The translations under genes were made by a program, and so were the position numbers. Shown piece after piece: positions 12,369 to 25,277 of a stretch of 64,000 nucleotides of DNA (its first letter is position 1; the number at the start of each line of letters is the position of its first letter). The DNA is taken from positions 248,001 to 312,000 of the forward strand of contig JALMLS010000455.1 in assembly GCA_038496445.1 (NCBI GenBank). Reading direction: 5' to 3'. The notes under the pieces were generated by a model. It ran no database searches. It saw only the letters and a program-made list of their open reading frames with translations, and had not been told where the DNA came from. This DNA is from Trichosphaerium sp. ATCC 40318. Taxonomy: Eukaryota; Discosea; Flabellinia; Trichosidae.

Positions 12369-13710
12369 TGGTAATCAAGGGTTGTTTGTTTGAAGACAAT
12401 GTTAGTTTTTATGCAACTACGCTATTGTGTACCTATTCCAAAGATGTAGAAATCTCAAACTCTACTTTTGTGAGAAACAAGGAGAGAACTATGTGCAAAG
12501 GTACCGACTTGATTACAATAGTAACAAATGTTTGTAATAGAGTTTTTGAATTACGTTGGAGATAGTAGTGCGATACTTGTAGACTCTTGTGTATTTGAGA
12601 ATAACACTTGCACGTGCGTACTGATTTTGGAAGTTAATTTTCTTTGCCAACATCTTTGTATAGAATGAATAACGTAACTGTTCCAAGCACTCCTTTGTTG
12701 TTAGGTGAAAATGCAGCTATCACAGTAAGGTAAACAGATATCATTTGTACTGCGGTTTTTTTACGTCTATTTAGAAATACAAGAGTTTCTAATGAACACA
12801 ATAATGGTATCCACAAAATATTATTAATAGCTCATCCCGTAGTAGAAGCCAGTATGGTGTTTTCCTGTGCTGATACAGAAAGTACGCACACGTGCGATAC
12901 TGGTGACTGCTTTAGCAATGCTTTATTTGAAGAGTGCAACACAAAGTGGTAATATTGTAATCTATTTAAGAATGAAGAGTATTGTAGTAAGAATTTTATA
13001 CTAAGTTAACAATAATATTTAACTCTTACATTGCACCTTCAGAGCCTGTTGTTCCTCAGACAACTACTATACCAAATCAATTGATAGTATCTACTACATT
13101 GACTATAGACGGTGACTTTATTCACTCAGGAACTGTTACAATTGCTCCAGGAGGATTTCTTGAAGTTACAGGTAAACAAGTATGATTGTTGGATATTGAC
13201 TTTGTATTGTAGGATGTGTTGTGGTACCACCAAATACAACGTTCATCATTGATTTTACCAGTGAGAATGTCACCACAAGTGGTAGAAATAGAGAAGAAGT
13301 AATACGAAGTAACAGTAACTGTATTGAAGGCAATTTTACAGTTGTTTCAACAGAATGTGTTTTGGCAACGCTTGAGCGGATTCCTTCATCGTACGTCACT
13401 TGACAACTAGACAACAATAAAACTTAAACAACCTGACCCTGATGATCTAGGGTATTTGTATTGACATCAAGACCTGACAGTTGTGGGAACAAAGCGGGAA
13501 CAATCAATGTTGGTATGTTGTTAGGTATTTCTGTTGGTGTTCTATTAATGGTATGTGATAATTTTCTTGTTGATTTGAAGCTGACTTTTGTAGATCATTA
13601 TTGCTCTTGTTGTGATTTACTTTGTACCATCCATGAGACAGGCAATTTTCCCGTACCATTACGAAGATCAACTATCCAAGTTGCTTCTATACAACCTCAA
13701 TTTGCAGTAA
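12369..13710 (+). CDS. Type I membrane surface protein, beta-helix-like, 5' end unresolved
   Basis: Visible exons start after an acceptor at 12368 and end with TAA at 13708-13710. The N-terminal half has short repeats of the form C-L-F-E-D-N / S-T-F-V-R-N / C-V-F-E-N-N, the rung pattern of right-handed parallel beta-helix (pectin-lyase-like) domains. A cysteine-rich piece follows, then a Pro/Thr linker, a second small domain, and a C-terminal TM helix (exons about 13472-13549 and 13594-13710) with a short tail. The signal peptide exon was not found, and the junction between about 12890 and 13043 has two competing splice paths. Likely a cell-surface adhesin or glycan-binding protein; this is inference from fold. 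Confidence 0.55.
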
Positions 13711-14177
13711 ATGGCTTTTCTGGTTAAGCTACTCTGTATTCCTGTAACAGTGTTGGACTAACCACAATGTAAAGGTGGTTGTGGCCTTCGCTAGGTAACC
13801 ATAATTGACAACGTGATTTTCAAAATACAGTTTTAAGGAGACTGGTCCACATCCCTTGATCAACATTGCCGTGATCAACCATTTGATATTGACCCCTTTT
13901 GTCATTTTTCGCCTATTTTCCTCAAATACCAGGTTTGTATCACGGCACAATTTACCAGTTTTCAATCAACCCACAGCTTATTTGGCGAAACGTGTTTGCA
14001 CCTTCCATTGCGTTGCTTGATAGCAAGTGTTGATTATCCAGCAGCTATTTATAATGCATTGAGTACTCCGCCAGTCCCAGTTAGCGTTGCAGGATACAAA
14101 ACTGAACATCTATGCACAGACGAAACATTTTCACACTATTTACATTGGCTTTATTTACATTCTTAGACATCTTTACT
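13711..14177. other. Intergenic between convergent genes, 467 nt
   Basis: 3' flanks of two convergent genes. An ORF on the minus strand (13729-13965) has no domain or splice support. Nothing else was seen. Confidence 0.4.
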
Positions 14178-17100
14178 TCATTTGAAGTACAAAAGGCGTT
14201 GGATATGTGCAACGTGGTATTGAAGTTCTTGGAGTTGCGGGCTCTAAGTAAAACATTAGAAATAGATACTAACTAGAAAGTTTAAAATGTTCACCTGCGG
14301 TTCCTTCTTGATTGCATCAATGTGCTCAAAAAACATTGTTTGTAGTCCAGCCATAGCACCACAAAAATCAATCTCTCTATTTTGCACCTTCATTACAGGG
14401 GTAGGATCTTCTAAAAACAAACAAAGTGAGAAAGAGAAAAAAGAACAGGAAAAAAAATGAGACGAAGACAAATCGACTTCTCTTACCACTTTGATTTGCC
14501 TAAACAAACAATTAGGATTAATTCAATTAATATGTTATACGTACCAAGACTTTGTTAATATACTTTTTCATCTCAGGTACATTCGCTGTTAAGAAATCTT
14601 TTGCGAACTCATCATCTTCTTGTGTTTTCATTTTCTTTCGTAAATTTGCTAGATTCATCAACACTTTCGATACAAGCATTAGTGTCTTTTCAGCAGCCAC
14701 AGGTCTCTCTATAACAAAATCGATTAACTTGATGTTATCACAATTTCTGAAGAAGCACGTGGAAATCACGTGTTTTTTTTCAAGTCAATTTTTTTTTCTT
14801 TCAAATGAATTTGCGTTGAAATAGCACCTTCAGAAATGCCATGAACACTAGGTTCTATAATAGCCGGACAATAAAATCGAAGAAACAATAAATTTGTAAC
14901 AACGCAAGTATCAATATTAGGCTCATTTGGCCATTTTTTTACTGTGACATCTCGCCTACAAATAAATCATTAACCTCTAACAAATACTTCAAAATCAGTA
15001 ACACGTGGCAACAGGTAAAAAATCTACAAAACTGGGTGGCTTACACATATCGAAGTATTTCTCTGAGCGCACTAAAGTGGTTTGTTAATTTCTTTGAACG
15101 AAAAAAAACACAAAAATCTCAAGTACCTAGGCATGACATGATCGTAAGCAACTATACTTTGCCACATATCATTTACATATTTAAGTAGCTTTTTACCATC
15201 CCTTGTTTTCTTTTTCTGATCTTTACAAACAACCTAATGATCGTCAACACAAAGAAGTATGTAATTTTTTAAAGCTAGTTCAACAGCATTTGCCAACGTT
15301 TCACGTACAGGTTTACTATTTTCTACTTTACAAGCATCTCTGACGTGATATTGTAAAGTAACTTTGAGTAAATCATGGCATAAGAGCCGCATTAAAGCAT
15401 CCAAGCAGAGAGTAAAGGAAGATCTCCCTCGGAATAAAACCATTGCAGAATCTTCAAAGAATGTTACCACTCGTGAACTGGTTCATCAGCTTACCTGTTC
15501 TTCCAATTTCCACACTAGCTAGAGTCTTCATAAACTCAACAGCTTTTCCATGAGCATGAAGAGAAGCAACAAAATAAGTGAAAGCTTGACGTTTATCAAC
15601 AGAATCGGTTGTCATTTTATCCAACAACCAAGCTACAGTGAGATCTGCCCAACAAACCTAAATAACGACCAATGAATAATTGAACCAAATGAATAACAAT
15701 ATAGTAAAAATAGATTACACGGTAGAGATCTTTATAAAACTTCTCATTCAACACACAAGTCTCCTAAACAGAAAAAGAGTTAGTTTCCGTTTCTGTTTTT
15801 TTGACACGCGAAAAAAAAAAAGCCGAATACACTTTGTTACCTTGTACTCCACTGATAACTTTATTGTTCCTAGTCTAGGCCTACCAGATATCTTCATAGT
15901 CCTATTTTCAATATAATATTAACTTCTTGATAGAGATAGAAGATTTCGTGAAGAAATAAAGAAAACTTACTGGCGTAACCCAAATTTCTTCTGTTTTAGT
16001 GTAAACCAACCAGAAACTTGCTTTTTCTCTCGAAGAACATCAAGCCAAATAGACTTTTCTCCCAAGAATAATGTACGCATACTACGTTTATCAAAAACAC
16101 GGAAAGCAAGGACTTCATTACTATCATCAATATCTCTAAAATGATAGTTGAGTAACAATTCAAAATATCACGTGATATTTTTTGTGAAGTATTTTTTGAG
16201 TGTTGTGATTTTTGTTAACCAACGATAGAAGGTTTTGGGTTTTTTTTCTGACGTACAATCGATATGTCTCTCTCCAAGCAGGTGATGAGGACTTTTTTAT
16301 TGTAGGTGTTCTAAACATACGTGTATCATCAATACTTATCGTGACATATGGATCAACACTCTTCGATAATCCGGAAGACGAAAGAGGTAAGCTCTCCGCT
16401 TCAAGCACTAAAGAAATAAATATTTAAGATCGGGAGCACAATTACGAAGTACCTTTAATGATCAGCCACGCCCGTATTGTAGGCTTACATTGTATACCTC
16501 CTTTTTGTATAACTTTAGCCAGTATCTTTAACAGAAAAGGTTAAGAGACAAAGAAAAGTTGGCTGATATGTACGCCTTTATATAAAGACTAAAAAAAAAC
16601 TTATCGTACCTTGTATACATTATTGAGCACTGTGCCAAATATATGTAAAGTTTCACTCTCTATATGCCTCTGACAGTACGTACGCATGCAAGCCTGTACT
16701 TTATTTCTTTAACAATCACAACAAGCGCTAGTTTGAAGGGATTTGTTAGGGCTCTAAAACTAAGAAAATACGCATTTTTAAAGTACCTGCTCTCAAGTCG
16801 TGTGCGCTCTTAGCATCAAGAGCAGTATCAATATCGGCTTTGGAGGCTTCGGGAGTTTTGTTAAACTTTAACCTACGCAGTTCTATTTTCTTGCATTAGA
16901 ATAGCGCTAGCGATAGTTGTAATGAATGTAATACGCGTGGCACTTATATCAGTAGTCCCACGTGAGATAAAGCGGGGTAAAAAAATGAACTGTAAAAAAA
17001 AAAGTAAATTTAATTTTTGTGCCGATAACCGTGTTTAAACTGTTCCAAAAATACTTTGAATATCATCTACATACGCGTGCCGTACCATGTACCACAGAAA

Positions 17101-17257
17101 CTAGCGCTTTCGAAAAAAGCTTCGATCTCACATGCGTTATATTCAAATCATTGATAAACAGAGCCTCCCTGCAGCAAATTGCTGTACATTTCTGACAGCT
17201 TGCTATTACATCTTTAAGCCAGTCGCGGAGACGTAGTTCTTTCTCTTTATCAGCCAT
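14178..17257 (-). CDS. C2-RasGAP protein (about 600 aa, 17 exons)
   Basis: Domains in order: an N-terminal helical region from MADKEKELRLRD; a linker; a C2 domain (VLEAESLPLSSSG to KQVSGWFTL, with DPYVTISIDD as strand and Ca2+-loop region); and a RasGAP catalytic domain. GAP hallmarks are FRGRSS (finger-loop region), MPSALREILRYV and FLRFYCPAIIEPS, which matches the FLR-x-CPA motif, then EKTLMLVSKVLMNLAN. It should accelerate GTP hydrolysis on Ras-family GTPases at membranes, as RASA/IRA-type proteins do. Two oddities: an intron of only 25 nt (15470-15494) and a 13-nt exon (14487-14499). ATG 17255-17257 was preferred to an upstream in-frame start because it has the better context. Confidence 0.8.
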
Positions 17258-17911
17258 TTTCAGAACCCGCAAAGCGGCAGGCGACTGGCTATACATTTCT
17301 GGAGCTACAAAATGATTTTTTTCTTATTTTGTGGTCTCAACTGGTTGACGTCAGCGAAAAAGTCTCACAAGTAACATGTGCTTCATACTCAAGAGTATTG
17401 GTGGTATCTGACGCTATCTCGTTTTGTGGCAAACTGGAATTGGTTTTGCGTTGCCTGTTGCTTGTGAAATAATATCTCGACGCTTTAATGCGCGTATGGG
17501 TTAGTATAACGCCATCTTTCATGGGACAGGAAGCTTCATGAAATAAATCAATGTTATCGCAGTGCTATTTGGCGCAACCACGACGGTTTTTGTAGTGTTT
17601 CGTTACGAACACAAACCAAAACAAGTAAAGCTCACCTGATGTATCTTTATGTTTGCTGAACACTCAAACCGGCGCATTCTGTGTCACAATGTGTTTCAAA
17701 GCTCCGCTAACTTTTTGACGCCAATTTTAACCCCTTTTGTAGCCAAAGTGAGCCAAACACCTCATAACAATACTGAAGTAATATTCAGCGAGTTCCGCAG
17801 TATAAACGTTTGTAAAAGTGACTGACAAAGTCGTACCTGTTCACTTCTACAAATTTTTGGCGCTAGCAAACTTATTGCATAATAGCAGTTTAGCGTGGTG
17901 CTATTCGCACT
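17258..17911. other. Divergent intergenic region, 654 nt
   Basis: Shared upstream region of the RasGAP gene (minus) and the Slo-type channel (plus). Short ORFs on the minus strand (17337-17522 and 17762-18001) have no support. Confidence 0.4.
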
Positions 17912-20900
17912 ATGAACGTAACAGACGCACCGGGGACTGGTAGCACGCCTATAATTGGGATTTTCGGTAATTTTTAAAACAGTAACTGCTGTAAATGACA
18001 CTCTACAGGATTTAATGGCCCCTCATTCCGTAATAATTGGTTTCCTGTGGGTGTGGCTTTATCTATATCAATAGCTTACGGTAAGCGTTGCTACGCACGT
18101 AAAATCACTAACAGATACGTAGACATCGTACTGTATGCGGTTTATTGGGTAATGTGGCGACTCGCCCACAACAATCATGGTGATGGCCGGAAAGTGCTTA
18201 AGGTTATCAAGACATTCCAAAGAAGCGTTGTTGGAGTCATTTTGGTAATTCCACTTAATAAGACACTGGCTTTTAAATTAAATCTCCCACTCAGGACGGA
18301 TTCATAGCGTTTTTGGCATTTATTTCTGTAGCTCTATTTGTAACAGAGGTGCCAATTAAAACAATTAATTAAAGCATGACAGATGCGTATTAGGTCACCG
18401 TTATAGCGAATGCAGATATATCAACAGTTATACTAAACGTTACCGAAACAATTCCACTGAACGATACCTTGGTAACCCGCAATTCACATTTTTTCTCTTT
18501 TTTTTATTTCTCTTTCTTTTTCTGTTTGTTTAATGTGTTGTAGTTGCTTGAATTACAAAGTCAGTTATTTGAGGATGTATTCGGTAATATTGCACTACGT
18601 TGGGGAGAGTTTACAATATCTTTTATATTATTGGTGAACTACAGTTTTGAGTTCTGTTCATCACGTAGAAAGTATGTCAAGAATCAGCTCTACGTTCTTC
18701 TATTTTACAAGCCAGTGCCCGTTCATCGCGCTTATATTCACTAGATTCCGATATGCTGTTATTGGACTGGTTGAAACGTTGCCCATCGTAAGTTTTTAGG
18801 TTCATGACAGTACTAATTTTTTGTGCAGGTTACAGGACTTTTAGGGCCTTTTACTGGAGTGTATTACTATGGATTTCAGTTCTTGAGAGCCTTGAAGCTT
18901 GTTAGGTTAGCTAAGTCTGTTGTTTCAAGACACATTTTCAAGCGTACGCTTTCTAGACTGCAAGATGTTTCTTTCTAAACCTATGCAACAGTTTATTCTA
19001 CTGAACTGTTTCTGATATTTCTTGGTATTGCATCACTCCTGAGTACCATTGTTGGTTTTATATTTGTATATGAGAATAGATTTCTTACACTCGATGGTCA
19101 GTTTAGAACACTCACTGAGGTAGGGATTAGAAATTTTGCATCCTTTTTGTCTCATCGATATTTTTTTTTAGTGCTTCTATTTTACTGTCATTACCATCTC
19201 CACTGTTGGTTATGGGTACTAATATTACTATTGGCTGTGGTTGAAATAGTATAGTACTAACAGAGGTGTGTAGGGATTTTGTTCCAAAGTCTGAGTTGGG
19301 TCAATTAGTCGTTATGATTGGCATCCTTATGCTTTTGTATCTACTTCCTTTTGTTTTTTCCAAAATCACGAATGTTGTGGCTATAATTACAGGTTCGTCA
19401 TTGTTCACACGGCCTAGCTTATAATAATCCTTTGTTTTAGCAACACGAAGGTATAGAGGTATAGGGCATGTTGTCGTTTTTAATAGAGATGGTTTCTACA
19501 TAGACTTTGTAAAAGCTTTCTACAAGCATGTAAGATTCTTAGTTGTTTTTTAAACTACGTACTTCTTGTACTAAATATGTACCTAGACTTCCAATTTCAA
19601 CTTCACGAGGTTGTGCTTATTAAAACCTACAAGTGAAATTGACAGACAATTAGAAGGTTCGAGAAATACTGTCAATGTGAGTATCTTTTGTAGGCGTGTG
19701 ATGTATTTATAGAATTTAGCTTCGAACACGTGTAATGAAGGGAAGCGGCACGAATCTTTCTGATCTTAGAAATTGCCACATAAAGTACGTGCTCGCTTTG
19801 AATTGCCTTAATGATGTATGATAGGAAGGCTAAAGCTTGTTTTATTCTTGCAAATAAATTAGCAGCTGATATTGAGCAAGATGACGCAGGTACAGTTTTA
19901 TTTTGTCTCAGCCATTGTTAATATTTTGCAACTAGCAAGTATTTTGACAGTGGATTATATACGACTTTCACAGACGCCAGCAAATATTCACGTGCAACTG
20001 CATACTTCACATAACAGGGTACCCGTTTTTTATTATACTTTGTGTTGATGAACAAATACTTACAAAGACTAGAGGATGGTTGAGAAACATAAGAGAGTTA
20101 AATCTGTTATGTGCATTGATGAAATTAAAATGGTTTGTTTGTTCCTGCTTCTGCGTATTCCTTATTAATTTAATAGACCTTAATGGGTCACTCTTGTAAA
20201 GCTCCCGGTTATGCAGCACTTCTCTGTAACCTAGTAATTTCTACGCACAGACAAAAGTGGAAAAAGCGATCGGGATGGAAGCGAAACTATTGTATGGAGT
20301 TCCTTTTGTTCTTTGAGCTTATTTTAGATTATAGGGCAAGGACTTGCAAATGAAATATTTACAGATATACCTATGGACAGGTTCATTGATATGAAGTTCC
20401 GTGACGTTTGTTACGTGAGTTGTAGCTTTTGTTTCAACAATTTTGAAGTTTTTGTAAATACCATTATTTTAATCGCTTGAAAACCTGAAGCAATGAGAGG
20501 AATAACAACTATAATTGTATATTATGTTGCAATTTTTTCAGTTGCATACAACTGAAATCGTATATAGTCTGTAATTTAGTACTTACCTTCTTTTTTTATC
20601 AAGCTTTTCTTTATGTGGAGAAAACTTCAGTACTGTAATGTACCACCAGCGATTCTTCTTGGTGTTAGATCTACATTACATGGCGAAATACTAATATTCC
20701 CAGACGAAACGTATGTCTGTTTGGAGTAGTTCTAAGTGATATTGAGGGAGTTGTATAGTTTGCTGAGCTATTTCTTAGATATGTTATACGTCCTGGTGAT
20801 GAAGGTATTGTGATCCATTTTGATAAGGAAGAATTACTTGCAGCAATCCAATGTATAGTCCTTGATGATTCTTTAAAGAAAGAAGCAGTCAGATGGAAAA

Positions 20901-23224
20901 ACTCGTAAGTTAAAAAAAAAGTTTTTGTTTCTTCTACTTCCTTTTACCAACAGCTTCGTCTGAATCAGTATCTAATACTTGTGTTTAGAAGCGCTCATGT
21001 AAAACTTTCGGGATCATTACCTCCTAGAAGCAAGCGATCAAGATCACGATCAAGATCAAGATCAAGGCATAGTTCACCAAGGCGTATGCCAAAAAAAGCT
21101 GGACATGAAGTAACAGACAGCCATCTACCTATGGATTCTCTTAAGTCTCCTGTTCTTGCGAATGCTCCATGGAGTCCTCACAGAGAGAGTATGCCGCATA
21201 GGTTTACTAGGAGTAATGCTAGCATTGCACTTTCAGGACGGAGTGTGCGTCACTTTTGAATAAGTTCAAGTCCATCCTTCTTATTTAAACTTTGAGCGTA
21301 CATATTTTTACCCTTTACTCATTGTTTTACTTATCAAATATTATTACCTTGGCGACCAACTTAAATCTTCAATTTTGTAGCCTCGTCGATACATATAAGA
21401 GTTCAAACTCTAAAGAATTCGGATTCTCTATTTTGACTTTGTATTAGAGTTCTAAGCTGTCTGCAAGATCTAGGTTATTCGATGATGATTCTCTTTCATC
21501 ATTGTCATCATATGGATCTATTTTAACAGCACTGTCTGGTCATATACTTGTTTGTGGTGGAAACCCCAACATTCCTCTTGATGTACGAATCCAAATTGTA
21601 TTTTACTCATTGCTAACCCTCTTTTCAAGAAATTCACTAAAGAAATTGATGATGGCGATGAACATGAAATTGTTCTTCTTAGTGATCAACCATACACTAA
21701 TAGTGCAGCTGATTCATGTCGCTATGTCAGAGTACGAAAATTATTGTAAAATTAAAAAAATCGCTTTTAATTTTGATGCAGGGTACAGCGCTATCTACAC
21801 ATGACTTAGATTTGGCGAATGCCTCAGAGGCAGCTATTGTTCTCTTACTAGGAAATTATAAGGTGAGCGAATATAAACAAGATACACTCGTTGTTATGAG
21901 CGGATTCAAAAAAAACCTTTCCTTGAAAATCACATTTTTAGTTATATTTCTGTCTGTCGTTTGCAAGATTTCTTTTGCGTTTAAAAACAATCTATACATA
22001 AAACAAGCCAAGATATTATTGTATTTGTTGCATACTGTCTTCTTGTTATTGTCAGTCTTGCCTCTTTGTGAAACGTTTTCGTTTTCGTTATTTTTTCTTT
22101 CTTTTTTTTTGACCTTGTTTTGTAGCATTTGAAGAATCTCGGTTCGGATAAATTTGATTGGGATGCAGATGCTTTAACACTTTATAAGCTTATACAGTAC
22201 CATCATTCCTTTACAATAATAGAGTTGCTGGTACCTGAAAACATGAGTTTTCTTGACCATCATTTCAGCAACTTTTTGGAGAATACACACTATGTCAGTG
22301 GTCATGTGGTCTTACCTGTCATTGTTGATGGTATAATGATTCAAGTGCGCAGGTTTTTATTTAGTTTGTGGCCATCACAACCATGATTTGTCGCGTATAC
22401 TGTTGAAAAGTTTTGACTTCTTTTTTTTTAGGCGTATGCGAAGGCTGACTTTATGCCTGTTTTTTCGTTCTTCACAGAGGAATGTGAGGTTCTCCATTTT
22501 GCTGTTACAGAACATGTATTTGATGCACTTAAAAAAGTTCATAAAGTCAGAGAAGGAGAACTAGAACATACAAGAAACATACCTTATTATGTAATGTTTC
22601 GATATTTGTTAAGAAAGTACGAAATATTATCACCAAAACTTTTAATGTCACTAAATGAATATCACTGAAATGAACATACAACACTCATTTCTTTTTCTAG
22701 GAATCTGTTGCCTCTCGGATTATATGTTAATCCTACAGCTAGTGAACTTTATAACTCACCAAAGCTTTCGGTATGTGAAAAAAAACCATATTAGCCAAAG
22801 AAAAAAAACTCCGTCTAGTTTAACGAGACTATGATGTTTAGATCTAAACCTCGTTCGAAAACAGTTGAATGAATGTGATAACAAGAGAATCATACTTGCA
22901 AACTCACTCAATTGTTTTCGAAAACTCCTGAGATACTTAGAGAAAACATCTTAAAACTTTACTTTTTTCTCAAATGAACATAATCTGTTGGTTGACTAAT
23001 TCTTGATTTTGTAGGAGGAAGAAGACCATGAAACGTTTAGATATGTTTATACAAATCCTCACGAAGATCGTAAAGTGAGGCTAGGTGATATATTCTTTGT
23101 ATTACATCCAAGAACCTCACCACGTAAAAAGAAGAAACACGCTTCACCAAAAGACCAACACAATCAGCGTGATGATTCTTTTGATGCTTCCGAAACAGAA
23201 GAGCTTTTGAATAGTGATTCATAG
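17912..23224 (+). CDS. Slo/BK-type potassium channel with two RCK domains (about 1000 aa)
   Basis: About 29 exons. After MNVTDAPGTGS come S0-S4-like segments. S4 (FLRALKLVRLAK) carries more basic residues than animal BK. The pore has TISTVGYGD (exons about 19173-19215 and 19280-19394). RCK1 follows (GIGHVVVFNRDGF, GSGTNLSDLRNC, KACFILANKLA, MCIDEIKM), then a long basic RS-rich linker (about 20989-21250, with RSRSRSRSRS) and RCK2 (HILVCGGNPN to NLLPLGLY). It should pass K+ across a membrane, gated by voltage and a cytosolic ligand on the RCK ring. No clear run of acidic residues equivalent to the animal Ca2+ bowl was seen, so the ligand is uncertain. One junction near 18390-18420 needs either a 4-nt micro-exon or another solution. 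Confidence 0.85.
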
Positions 23225-24205
23225 GCTTTATTTTCTTTGGTTGCACATTAGCTCATGCTCTTGATTGCAAACAGGAATCAACCATTTTGAATAGAAAAAG
23301 AATTAAATTAACTGTAAATAACTGTGTACAACACCCTGATAGCTTGTACCTTAACTTGCACGTGTACTAATAGCAACCATTAAACGTTCCATACGTATCA
23401 GCACTACTTATACCTATGCTTGATTTAGGATTTGACCCGAAATAGCTATTTTGAGTTAGCTTAGCCTGATTTTTCTGGATGGTTTGTGAACATAGGTAGA
23501 CCTTGTGCAAACTCTGCAAGCTATCCATTAGTGTATCCTTAGGGGACTTAACGCGAGCATAAGAGTAGAAAGTCACGTGCGCGCTACAAATCGGGAGTGC
23601 CTTTTAAAAAGTAGGTTTAACGTTAAACAAAATAGCGTTATTTCAGGTCAAATCCTTATCTACGCCAAACAATTCGCCGTATTTGATTTTTAACGGGTAT
23701 TACTCGTGCAGTGGATGGTTATGGTTAGTTCGAAACACTTCGAACAAATTATAGTTGGCGGTTCGCGTCTAGGGCACGCGCTCATGGATTCGCTACTGTC
23801 CACAAAACCCCAGCATTATATCAAAAATGTAAGCGATTGGTGACGATATTATTTCGAACGTGTTTTCGAACGTCGCTTGGTTAAAAAGGCTTACCAGTGG
23901 CCTTCAGCCGCTAGATGAGTAGACCTTTAGATTTAAAGGGGTTTGGAATGCCTTTTAATCGAAACAAAAGAGTTCTAAGTGAATCCAACGCACAGGTTCA
24001 CTGAAAGTGAAACCGGTTCTCGGACCGTTTCAATAAAACCGGTCTTATTAATGGACTGTTTCAGAACAAGCATTTTTCAGCTATAAACGTTTGTAGGTAA
24101 CTTTTTATTTAATGTTCGAAAAAATGTTCGAAATACCGCGCGTTCCTCAACTTGTTCATTTATTTGCTTAAACATTACCTACAAATTTCTTGGACGAAGC
24201 ACCTA
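23225..24205. other. Intergenic, 981 nt, with TTCGAA cluster
   Basis: 3' flank of the channel gene and upstream of the LamG-like gene. It contains six TTCGAA palindromes (23729, 23739, 23853, 23865, 24115, 24127), in three close pairs. One small minus-strand ORF in this stretch is listed separately. A possible tiny exon (ATG at 23784, donor after 15 codons) could not be extended. Confidence 0.4.
23367..23528 (-). CDS. Possible small single-exon protein, 53 aa
   Basis: ATG at 23526-23528, stop at 23367-23369. The product starts MDSLQSLHKVYLCSQ, with an N-terminal amphipathic helix (hydrophobics every 3-4 residues) and a polar Ser/Gly tail. A CACGTG box lies about 46 nt upstream. Small coiled-coil subunits of larger complexes look like this, but no family was recognised, and chance cannot be excluded for so short an ORF. 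Confidence 0.35.
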   Translation of the reverse strand: MDSLQSLHKVYLCSQTIQKNQAKLTQNSYFGSNPKSSIGISSADTYGTFNGCY

Positions 24206-25277
24206 ATGCAAGTCTTAACTTCTGTAATATCTGTTTGCTGGCTATTGATCTCGTTCGTACAAGTCATGCAGTCGCAAAAGCTAGTACATGAATTCAACTT
24301 TGACAATAACCTAAACGACAGTGTTGGCTCTGGGTACGCTTCCTCATCTCTTTGTTCTCAAACTAAAACAAAAAAGAAAAAACTATGTTTTTATGTTATC
24401 ACGTGTTATCTTTTTTTTCTAAGCAACGATTGATAGTAATTTAACCATTGGAATACCACAAAACTACTCTTCAAAAGGGTGTATCGAATTGCCAAGACGT
24501 ACAAACCCTCAGTTGATTTTAAACAACCCAGACCCATTATTAATTCATGCTCCATATACCATTGTATTTAACGTACATGTCGCTATGCAAGAAGATCTCT
24601 TTGGAAGGATACTTGGATGGAATGCCACAACTGACGATGGCTTGTACTTTCGTCGTCTTGGGCTTGTGTTTTATGAAGGAGGAAGTTTCGGTCCAACACA
24701 CCTGATGTCACCAGGGTTTGTATCAATATATTTTTCGTACGTTACTAGAATCCTTGCACCTTCAATCAAATTTAATGCTAACATCATCTACAGCTATGAC
24801 CCTTCACAAAGAAACTGTACATACGGTGAAGTTGGCAATCCAACTGTAAAAGCATCATACATTGAGCACACAGGGTTACCAACTATTGTTGAGACAGTCC
24901 GACTATTCACTGATGAGTTTAATACCATTGAGCAATATGAATTATGTCTAGCCAATGCACTGTTCTACACTGGTGCTTTTGAACCGACATCAGCTCCTAC
25001 TTTGCCTCCAACAACAGCACCTCCAACGGTCATACCAACAACTTCCAGCCCTACAATAGAGCCAACTGAAGCACCAAGAACTACTTCTAGTCCAACAACG
25101 CCCTCTCCATCTCCAACAAACACAACAATTTCTCCAAGCGCACCTACAACTGCAAGTCCAACCATGGCACCAACAGTGACCCCAACAGTAAAATCAAACG
25201 GCAGACTTGCATATACATCTATTACTTCGTTAAGTGTGATCAGTTTAATGATATCACTATACTCTGTGCTTTTCTAA
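24206..25277 (+). CDS. GPI-anchored LamG/concanavalin-like surface protein (322 aa)
   Basis: Two exons (24206-24333 and 24437-25277). Signal peptide MQVLTSVISVCWLLIS, then a jelly-roll LamG-like domain of about 190 residues beginning HEFNFDNNLNDSVGSG, the usual opening strand of LamG/pentraxin-type lectins. A Pro/Thr/Ser-rich mucin stalk of about 70 residues follows. The C-terminus is a hydrophobic stretch after SNGRLAY with no cytoplasmic tail, the pattern of a GPI-attachment signal. Predicted on the outer face of the plasma membrane; ligand unknown. It has the same stalk style as the other surface proteins in this window. Confidence 0.8.

Noticed and set aside
23784-23830. ATG-started 15-codon exon with a GTAAGC donor
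   Set aside because: The only continuation is a few codons long before a stop; too little to call a gene.
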